Shown piece after piece: positions 56,320 to 64,000 of a stretch of DNA of 64,000 nt. The stretch is from assembly GCF_932294415.1 (NCBI RefSeq), contig NC_065537.1, positions 51,132,302 through 51,196,301 on the forward strand, given 5' to 3'. The notes under the pieces were generated by a model. It worked only from the letters and a program-made list of their open reading frames with translations. It was not told the origin of the DNA and searched no databases. Both the position numbers and the translations under genes were made by a program. Numbering within the stretch: position 1 is the first letter of the stretch; every line of letters starts with the position of its first letter. Origin of the DNA: Quercus robur (taxonomy: Eukaryota; Streptophyta; Magnoliopsida; Fagales; Fagaceae).

Positions 56320-56725
56320 AACTTCGTAGCCAAAATATTGCGTCAATGGTGCTTTCCAAGTTTCGTATCTATTACTTTCTTGAAAAATGTTTAATGATGA
56401 CTAGCTCGTACCATTTGTGATTTGTGTTATAAATTATGCATTATTTAGGAAAGCCTAAACTAACTTAAAGAAGACGTCAAAAACTTTGGCGTTAATGGTG
56501 CTTTAATTCCATTAAATTATGCATGACGCATTACTTTCTTTTTCTTTTTCTTTTTCTTTTTCTCTTTTTATTATTATTTTTTTTTTGGGGAAAATGTCTC
56601 ATGGTGCTAACTAGCCAATACCATTGATATTATGAGGTATACAACTTTACTTACATTACTAGAGAAGACGTCAACTCACCAAAAGATCAAATACCACGTT
56701 GGCGTCAATTATACTTTCTTAACTT
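56320..56725. repeat. 140-bp repeat units (three)
   Basis: Units start near 56327, 56471 and 56660 (ccaaaatattgcgtcaatgg; gacgtcaaaaactttggcgt; taccacgttggcgtcaatta). Shared words between them include cttgaaaaatgtttaatgatgac and gaaaatgtctcatggtgctaac. A ctttttctttt run splits the second. Confidence 0.7.
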
Positions 56726-57542
56726 CTTTATCAAAAAAATAAGGACAAAATGGGGATATAATCTCTTTTTTTTTCTTTTCTTTTTTTTCCGCTGAATATA
56801 ATAACTCAGTGATTGATTTTTATTAACCAGCTCTTTGTAATCAACTACTACGGTCTATTTTTGGTTAACTATCTGATGTTTTTTTTGGACAAGAACTAGT
56901 TGATGGTTGAATAAAAAATATGGAGTTTAATTTCTGTTTATATCAAAAATTAATTGATTTTTTTTATTTTATTTTATGGAACTGATTGGTGTCTTGATCT
57001 AATGATAAAGAGTTATTATCAGGAGCAAACATCATATGTTGAACTTATATTTAAAAAAAAAAAAAAAAAAAAAACAACAACAACAACAACAACAAATATC
57101 ATCTATTCTCTTTTCTTTTCTCAAAAAAAAAAAAAAAAATCCATTATCTTTTTGGGGCTTGAATGGAGGGGAGTTGTATCCGCTTACACCAAAAACTTAT
57201 TGATATCTTGATATAATGATAAAGAATTATTATCATAAGCAAACACAATAAGTTGAACTTATCTTAAAAAAATAAAAATAAAAAACAACTATCATCTATT
57301 CTCTTTTCCCTTCTTAAAAAATAAAAAATAAAAAATAAATAAAAAAAATCTATTCTCTTTTGGGGCTTGAATGGAGGGGAGTTATATTGGGCTTAAAATA
57401 TGGAAAGATTATACAGCCCACAGAACTTTTTTTATTTTTTGGTATTGTATGGGCTGAAGTATTTTTGAAGCAGCGAACCATTTCTTCTTAATTGTTCTCT
57501 TGATTTTGGGCTTTTTTTTTAGGGGTTTGTAATAATTATATG

Positions 57543-57921
57543 CTAAAAGAGCAGATTTTGATGATAACCCGCAAGAGTTTTATATAACCGCCCACACTAT
57601 GGTATATTTACGGTATTAGTAATAATTTTATATATATAATATATATATAACCGCCCTAATAGACCGCCCCTTCTTAGCCTTGCGATATATATTACACATA
57701 GCCATAGCCTTGCCCTAATAGACCGCCCCTTAGATATTCAGAGCTTCTAATTTGTTCCAGAAAAAAGGTTTCTAACTTTTTCAACTCTGAGTTTGAGACT
57801 TCTTATATTCATCAAACATTCATCAAAAAGTTTGGGACTATCAAACATTCATCAAAAATTTCATACGATTTCCTACGTGTTTATAGAAAAGGGAAAGAAA
57901 ATTCTTTGATTTCCTGAAACA
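57543..57921 (+). promoter_or_regulatory. Proximal promoter and 5' leader of the NAC gene
   Basis: Present only in copy C. It contains a TA-rich box (tatatataatatatatataa, about 57631-57651) about 270-290 bp before the ATG and a duplicated word ccctaatagaccgcccctt at 57654 and 57711. The leader before ATG 57922 is A/T-rich. The transcription start is not determinable here. Confidence 0.45.
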
Positions 57922-58884
57922 ATGGAGATGGTGGGGTTTCGATATGATCCTACAGATGAAGAGTTGATGAAGATTTTAATGGAGAAGGTCGACGATGCTG
58001 AACAAACTCACCTAAATCAACATTTTGATTTTATTGTGAATGATTGTGAGGTATATGACAAAATTCCTCCATGGGAAATATATGATTCTCATACCCACTA
58101 TCATTTACACACTTTCCACCGCAAGCTCTACGTCTTCACCGACCTCAAAACAACAACCGGCAATCGTGTGTGCAGGGCTGCCGCTTGCGGAACCTGGCTT
58201 GAAAAAAGCAAGCCCAAAAGAATCTATGATTCTCAGGGCAATGTTATTGGGATCGACAGGATGCTCTCTTTTAAGGCCAAGGATCTTCATTCGGCCAAAC
58301 TCAATAAAACTAATTGGATAATGCACGAGTTCTCCTTGGCAAAACAGGAATTTGGAAGAATCAACACAGTCCTGTGTGTCATCTATAAACTAAACAAAGG
58401 GTCAGGGTCAGATTGTGAGGAGGCCAACGGAAGAGGTCTCAAAAGAGCTTTTTCTTCTACTACAAATGCTGCTGCTGTGATTTCACTTGAGCCTGAGCCT
58501 GAGCCTATGATGCCTAGTGCTGATGATGAAGCGTTTGTTGGATGTTTTTCTTCTACTGCCGCTGTAGCTGAAGAGGCCTCGACCTTCAATACAACTGGTG
58601 TGATGTCACATGGACAAGAAGATGCCCAAGCCCAAGAACACAAAAAAAGACGGTTGGATGCTGATACTTTTACGGATGAAGAGTTTGCTGCATGGATAAC
58701 TGATCCCACATTCCCAGATGAACCATTGAGTCAAATATTTTCTGATCTACCACCCCTGGTTGAAGTATGCAGTCAATCCAAATCAGACTCTGTTGCTGAT
58801 GCTGATTTTGATGCATTAATTACTTCATTAATTTCTGATCCGACACAATCCGATGAAGCATGGAGTAAAATCTTTTGTATATGA
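57922..58884 (+). CDS. Divergent NAC-domain transcription factor
   Basis: A single-exon frame of 320 aa, starting at ATG 57922 (MEMVGFRYDPTDEELMKIL, NAC subdomain A). Residues 41-55 (DCEVYDKIPPWEIYD) are subdomain B, 66-83 (HRKLYVFTDLK..TGNR) subdomain C, 90-140 subdomain D (GTWLEKSKPKRIYD ... KTNWIMHEFSLA) and 150-159 subdomain E (VLCVIYKLNK). The usual GYWKATG core reads CGTWLEK, so DNA contact may be altered. The C-terminal half has an EPEPEP run, a basic HKKRRLD patch (possible nuclear signal) and acidic EEFAAW / DADFDALI segments typical of activation regions. Most NAC genes have introns in the domain; this one has none. Copies A and B are derivatives. I cannot assign a specific NAC subfamily. 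Confidence 0.88.
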   Translation: MEMVGFRYDPTDEELMKILMEKVDDAEQTHLNQHFDFIVNDCEVYDKIPPWEIYDSHTHYHLHTFHRKLYVFTDLKTTTGNRVCRAAACGTWLEKSKPKRIYDSQGNVIGIDRMLSFKAKDLHSAKLNKTNWIMHEFSLAKQEFGRINTVLCVIYKLNKGSGSDCEEANGRGLKRAFSSTTNAAAVISLEPEPEPMMPSADDEAFVGCFSSTAAVAEEASTFNTTGVMSHGQEDAQAQEHKKRRLDADTFTDEEFAAWITDPTFPDEPLSQIFSDLPPLVEVCSQSKSDSVADADFDALITSLISDPTQSDEAWSKIFCI

Positions 58885-59102
58885 GAATTCTTTTTCTTCT
58901 CTTTTAGTCTTGCACAGGTTTTTTGTTCTTCTCTTTACAGTTTATAGTTAGCATGTCTATAGTTAGAACTCTGGCAAATGGGTTGTTGGCAATGTAGCTT
59001 AAGAATTGAAGGATTGTACAGAAACTTGTTTTGATGGTGAAGGAACTCAAAGTTATAAACTTCTTATGCTTTCTTCTCTTATTTTCAATCTTTATGTTTT
59101 GT

Positions 59103-61009
59103 ATGTGGATTATTGTTGTGCATATATATAAAAAGGCCATGCTATTCTTATAAGGCCACTCTTTTGAACTTGCCAACATTAACTGTTCATGTGGCAAATG
59201 TGAAGGAATTAAAGTGTGTTGCAATCTTAGATTTTCTCTTTGAGTTGATTGTATTTTTATAAGGTGCTTTATTCATCATCATGAACATAGATTCATCCTT
59301 TTATTCTCAGTAAATTCTATTACTTATGAAAAAGAGAAGTGTGTGGCAGTGCAGGAATGAGTCTGAGAAGAAGAGGAGTAATGAATGCAGAGTGAGGGGC
59401 AAGGATGCACCAAAAATTGAGGAGGCAAAAAATTAATTCGATCTTATTTGAAAACCCCAATCGTTAGTAAATTGATAAGTGTTTATTCTTGTATCTGTAT
59501 ATGTATTGAAGCCTAAGTATTCTTGGCAGCCATATAATCTGTTGTGACAATATATAACAGTAAGTATAACAAACTTCAACTAACTCGAATTATAACCAAA
59601 ACTACTGTAGAATTGTCTTCAACCAGTGATAGTCATTTAGAATATTTATGTCGTAGGAAGGGAATGATAACTTGCACTGCTAGGTATAAACTTCTGATGC
59701 TTTGTAGAATATTTTTACAACACGTAGTGTGCACAATTGTCTTATTGCTTGACAAAGAACGACCTGTTGAGTTTGAGTGAGCTGTTGTTGGCAACATGTA
59801 TTGTCTCAACAGTGAATAAGCTGGAGAAGTTTAGCTAGACTTCTTTTAGGAAGGTGTAGGTGACAAGTTCAGATGCTCTTTATATGGTAGGAAGGATGTC
59901 AGTGCTCATAGTCAGTCAAGAGTCTTGGATATTAGAAAATATATATAGCCTTATTGGCACAATATGGTGTACTTTCTTTTATTTTTTGTTGTTGGTAGGA
60001 ATGACTTTCACTGTAATTAATTTTTTTTGTACAACTTAAATAATAAATTATATTTTTATATTAAAAATTAAACTGAAAGAGTAGTTAATTCCATTGATAA
60101 GGTATTGATAAACTGTGTATATTGAATTAAATTTTGCATAAGTAATTTTCAAATTCCTCTTTCAGGACAACATCTTTGTAGATCAGGAATTCCATTGATA
60201 AGGGATATGAAGAATTTTAAGTAAAAACTCTCACAAAGTTTTCTTCAGCCATGTATTCATGTTTCTTTTCAAAACCTGAAAAACTGTTGATGGGGTTGCT
60301 ATAAGTGTAATCCTCATCCAATAAAAATGAAGTAGTGTGACCTAAATTGATAATTTTGTTCAATTTCTATGAGAATACTTAAAAGGTCCTACGGAAAAAA
60401 TATTGTTTTTTTTTTTTCCTTGGAAAGCATAGATATTCTATATATAAAGATATAAAAACATTTCAAACACACAAGGAAAAGAGTCCAGGGGAATTATATT
60501 ACGTGGAGATGGGATAGACCTAAAACTCCGAATTTCTTACTTCTACAACCAGCCTGTATGCACAATTTCTTACTTCTCCATATATGTGATCAATTGATGG
60601 TCTTTGTAGTGGGAAAAATATCTAATGTTTTGGATGTATGCAGTATCACAATTTCCTGTGTACTTGTGAGACTCATCACAGTTTCATGTGTATCTGATTT
60701 ATATAATCTTTTACTTATAAAATAAAAACATGTGGACCAGATCATGTTGTGAGCATATTACTATTTTCTCTTCTCACCTTCTTCATATTGTTGGGCTTTT
60801 TCTGCTATTAACCCATTTGTCAAAAGTGGGCATCAACAACTATTACCTAATAGATTAGAGTAACTTATTTTTACTGTTATATCCACTATAGGTTGAGCTT
60901 GACATTTAGACCAAATGTAATTCTTTAAAAAAAATCACTACCTTTTAAAAATAGACCAAATTTACGAAAGGCCCAAGCCCAAACCTTATGACCCAAGTCT
61001 AAACTCCCC
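59103..61009. other. Intergenic stretch, no gene seen
   Basis: AT-rich sequence beyond the duplicon edge. The small open frames (for example 59544-59780) show no recognisable homology. No transposon ends identified. Confidence 0.5.
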
Positions 61010-61165
61010 ACCCATGCGTACATCAAAGGCTAAAGGGTTTGACCCTCCCCAGACACGTGTATGTCAAAGCTTAAAGGTCTGACCCTCCCCACCATGTGTG
61101 GATCAAACGCTGAAAGGTCTGACCCTCCCCATCCATGTGTAGATCAAAGCCTATTTGTACCCACA
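61010..61165. repeat. Minisatellite, about 42-bp unit, roughly 3.5 copies
   Basis: Units read catgtgtagatcaaagctta-aaggtctgaccctcccca with modest divergence (starts near 61012, 61054, 61096 and 61134). Confidence 0.85.
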
Positions 61166-61455
61166 AACTCTCTTTTTCCTCTTCTTGTGTAGATAAAACC
61201 TAGCCACTTATAAACTCTCTTCTTCCTTTCCATGTGTAGATGCACGGTACAATGGCACATTTCCCTTTACTCTTTTTTTTTTTTTTTTTTTTGAGAATAC
61301 TAAATATTTTTAACACACATACACATGGGAAGAGGGGAGAATGTTTTTAAAAAAAACTTACAGTGGTGTATATCCAAAATGGCATACGTTTCCCTTTACT
61401 TAAGCACAAAACATTGACATGTAGCAAAATACTCAATAAAGCTAAGGTGATATGG

Positions 61456-61613
61456 GGGAAATTATTGTGTACTCCTAGAGTATTATAAATATGTACTCCC
61501 TCCTCTCACATAAATTGTGGGTCCTACTAATTAAATTCATGGTGGGACCCACCATTTATGTGAGAAGGGAGAGTACGCATTTATAATATTCGGGGAGTAC
61601 CTAATAATTTTCC
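61456..61613. mobile_element. Foldback MITE with about 70-bp inverted repeats
   Basis: Left arm gggaaattattgtgtactcc ... cctctcacataaattgtggg is inverted in 61545-61613. The ends resemble the GAGAAATTATT element at 46466, suggesting one family. Flanks share gtgat but the duplication is not exact. Confidence 0.75.
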
Positions 61614-62488
61614 GTGATTATTATGGACTAATAATGCTCTATGGCAAATTTCAATTTGTTTATAGTTTATATATATATATATATATATAAAAAGTTATTT
61701 AATGGTATGATGAAAGTCTAATACCATAATTAAATCACTATGTGGAAATATATATTTATTGCAAAATATAAAAGAAAGATTTGAATAGACAAATCATGGG
61801 CCGGTTATACAATACCATAATTAATTAAATCACTTATTCTTAAAAAATATAATTTTAATTCCTCATTATGACCTATTACTATTAGTGAACATATATATTT
61901 ATGGCAAAATATAGAAGAGATATTCAAATAGACAATTGTGGATACTCAAAGAAGTCAAAAAGACAATGTGTAAATCAATTGGATAGTGAAATAAAAATGG
62001 TAAGTGGTCAATTAATTGTCTACCAATATTAGAGTTACAATACCATACAAGCATACAGGTTCCGCAAGCAGTGACAGATTTCGTTGTTTTGGCATAAAAG
62101 AAGGTCCCCAAGTTCCAAAAAAAAACAAAAACAAAAACCAAAAAAAAAACAAAAAAAACAAAAAAATATCCATATCCCACCGATGCCTTAGTAAATCAAG
62201 AGGGTGTTGTTTGGCACCTTACCAGTTCTATGGGCATCCAAAAACTTTGAAGAGTGGATTTGTTCTCTGGCAGTAGTTTGGATTTTTGAAGACATTATAT
62301 TTTTGTGTGATAGTTTTGATTTATTTCTTTTTCTTAGTATTTTTTTACGATGTAATCGTGCTAATCTAGTTTGGCTAGTGTTGCAAAAGGGAATGAGAAG
62401 GTAATTATTTGATTAAAAGAACGTCTCTTTTTCTTTTCCCCATTTAATAACATGATTTATTTTGTATTAATAAAGTCTATTATCAATT

Positions 62489-62538
<50 letters not shown>

Positions 62539-62606
62539 AAAGAGCAAAGTCTAGTAAACCAAACCTAAGGAACAACTAGCAAAGGATGGTGCGAGGTTCT
62601 GGAAAT
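61614..62606. other. 3' flank of the UGT gene, no gene seen
   Basis: AT-rich with TA repeats near 61669-61690, an A/C tract near 62120-62165 and an A tract of about 43 bp at 62494-62536. No coding homology. Confidence 0.5.
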
Positions 62607-63971
62607 TTAACTGCGCAGAAAAATTGTTTGTGTGCTACTATTTCCTACCATTGCTTTTTCTTTTAATTTGCTGCAAAGTCGTAGCAGCTCCTGCACCACT
62701 CCATCAATCTCATCATCTCCCTTATTTTCGATGTTCTCCTTCAATTCTTTTGCCTTCCTCTTTGTAGTTTTCTCCAAAAGTACCTTCCTAATCACCTTTG
62801 CCACCTCTTCTCTTTCAAGCCTCCCTTTCGTGTCTCTCTTCACTTCTACACCTGCACCTAACGCCTCCACCAGCCTAGCATTCACTGGCTGATCAAGATG
62901 CATTGGCATGGCTATAATTGGAACCCCAAACGTCATGCTCTCCATCACAGAACTCCATCCACAATGACTCACAAACCCACCAATGCTAGAGTGCTTTAAA
63001 ATCGTTTTTTGTGGTGCCCATCCCTCTACAACCATTCCCCTATCTCCAATCCTATCAAGAAAACCTTTTGGAAGTGCCATTTGAAGATTGACTTTCTCAC
63101 CTCGAGGGAATCTCACTACCCATATGAAGGGTACCATGCTGAGCTCTAGCCCATAAGCTATCTCTTGCATTTCCTCCTTTGACAAAAAAAACTCGCTGCC
63201 AAACGAAACAAACACAGCTGATGATGGTTCCTTGTCATTAAGCCACTCTATGATTTCCTTTTTCTCATCTTCTTCAACGGGGTCTTGAACAAGTGGACCG
63301 ACCGGTACAATCTTCTTCTTCGCTAAAACAGAGAGATAATCAATATGCTTCGCCTCAATTTCTCGAAAAGTTTTGATCAAAACGATTTCAGAAGATTGTT
63401 GGAAGCATTCTAGCATTCGATCCCCATCTTCACTATCATCTGCGAACTTACCAACCTCATAATCCTGAAGATAAATTTCTGGAGAAGGATATTCAACACC
63501 AGGGTTGTTGGCAAGGTGCAAAAAAAAAGATGTCATTGTAGCACTCATGACCATGAACTCAACGGCTGGAATATTTTGTGACTGAGCAAGTGATGGTGCC
63601 AATATCTGAAGAAAATCATAAACAACCAAATCAGGCTTTAGTTGCTTTAAAATGGTGGTGATGTTTGGGCTAGCCATGTCCATGGCCTTTTTGAGTGTGG
63701 GCATGAGATGGGGTGGCAAGCCATTGGTTGTGTGGTAGTGTGGTGGAAGCTCAGGTAAGGATGGAAGATGGAGTTCCACAAATTCTATTGAAAGCGAATA
63801 CTTTTTAGATAGTTGTTGTTTGATCGGGCCAAGGTTTATAGGTGTAGTACAAAAATAAATATGAATGTTTCTAGTTGTGAGCTTCTTGGCTAGCTCTAGA
63901 AAGGGTGATATATGGCCATGGGCTAACCATGGGAGCATTAAGACGCTAATAGTATTGTGTGTAGCTTCCAT
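62607..63971 (-). CDS. UDP-glycosyltransferase, UGT94-like
   Basis: A 454-aa single-exon GT1 enzyme that transfers sugar from a UDP-sugar to a small acceptor in the cytosol. The start is ATG 63969-63971 (MEATHNTISVLMLPWLAHGH); an upstream in-frame TTG is not used. Catalytic His20 lies in AHGHISPFLELAKKL and its partner Asp119 in PDLVVYDF. The 44-residue plant PSPG box spans W318 to Q361 (starts WAPQKTIL, ends MPMHLDQ); the closing Gln usually goes with UDP-glucose. The overall sequence is closest to the UGT94 family, many of which add a second sugar to an existing glycoside (1,6- or 1,2-linkage). The acceptor cannot be told from sequence. Length and motifs are normal and there is no sign of damage. 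Only 29 bp of upstream sequence is in the window. Confidence 0.93.
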   Translation of the reverse strand: MEATHNTISVLMLPWLAHGHISPFLELAKKLTTRNIHIYFCTTPINLGPIKQQLSKKYSLSIEFVELHLPSLPELPPHYHTTNGLPPHLMPTLKKAMDMASPNITTILKQLKPDLVVYDFLQILAPSLAQSQNIPAVEFMVMSATMTSFFLHLANNPGVEYPSPEIYLQDYEVGKFADDSEDGDRMLECFQQSSEIVLIKTFREIEAKHIDYLSVLAKKKIVPVGPLVQDPVEEDEKKEIIEWLNDKEPSSAVFVSFGSEFFLSKEEMQEIAYGLELSMVPFIWVVRFPRGEKVNLQMALPKGFLDRIGDRGMVVEGWAPQKTILKHSSIGGFVSHCGWSSVMESMTFGVPIIAMPMHLDQPVNARLVEALGAGVEVKRDTKGRLEREEVAKVIRKVLLEKTTKRKAKELKENIENKGDDEIDGVVQELLRLCSKLKEKAMVGNSSTQTIFLRS

Positions 63972-64000
63972 TCTCAATTTCCTGCTCTTTGGGGACTATT

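Larger units (their letters stand above)
56808..59102 (+). repeat. NAC duplicon, copy C (most complete)
   Basis: 56808-57542 matches the 5' flank kept in copy B, with the CACTA target uninterrupted at about 57021-57026. 58192-59102 matches copies A and B. The similarity to A and B stops at about 59102, before the LINE 3' end and CUL3 fragment that A and B share. Confidence 0.85.

Noticed and set aside
59544-59780. 78-codon plus-strand frame between NAC and UGT
   Set aside because: No recognisable homology and no context; likely chance.

Overview
The window looks like nuclear DNA of a woody eudicot. It is AT-rich, intron-bearing and crowded with plant transposon families (Copia, Ty3/Gypsy, hAT, CACTA, PIF/Harbinger, MULE-like, Helitron, L1). 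The flavour of the repeats suggests Fagales (oak or chestnut type), but that is an inference from memory, not a search. Only two loci look like ordinary host genes: a UGT94-type glycosyltransferase (62607-63971, minus) and a divergent NAC protein (57922-58884, plus). A third, an At1g69350-like PPR gene (12332-14692, minus), is full length except for one in-frame stop. Other host-derived sequence is broken or captured: an At2g03380-like PPR pseudogene, two cullin-3 fragments, three beta-galactosidase exons inside a Helitron, and a two-exon cysteine-rich secreted peptide gene with one stop.

Layout. 1-2.1 kb: 3' part of a Copia element with its 3' LTR. 2.7-3.1 kb: a MITE. 3.3-7.15 kb: a LINE ORF1 fused in frame to the 3' half of a NAC gene, then a LINE 3' end and a CUL3 fragment (duplicon A). 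8-9.7 kb: PPR pseudogene. 12.3-14.7 kb: PPR gene. 15.2-22.3 kb: duplicon B, a second NAC copy with its 5' flank, lacking most of the coding region and interrupted by a 4.2-kb CACTA element. 24-28.7 kb: Ty3/Gypsy fossil pieces and a LINE tail. 29-35.9 kb: a hAT element nested in a Tourist-like element. 37.4-56.7 kb: remains of an old repeat with a period of roughly 140 bp, split by a Gypsy element inside a MITE, a three-deep MITE nest, Helitrons carrying a gene fragment, a peptide gene and a nested MULE/hAT pair. 56.8-59.1 kb: duplicon C with the most complete NAC copy. 62.6-64 kb: UGT gene.

Most striking are (i) the NAC duplicon family, in which copy C preserves the empty target site of the CACTA insertion in copy B and copy A has become a LINE-NAC chimeric reading frame; (ii) the Helitron carrying beta-galactosidase exons with their introns; (iii) a nested-insertion record whose target-site duplications can be read directly; and (iv) the degenerate repeat of roughly 140 bp that appears to be the old substrate of a 19-kb stretch. 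I saw no CRISPR array, rRNA or convincing tRNA gene.
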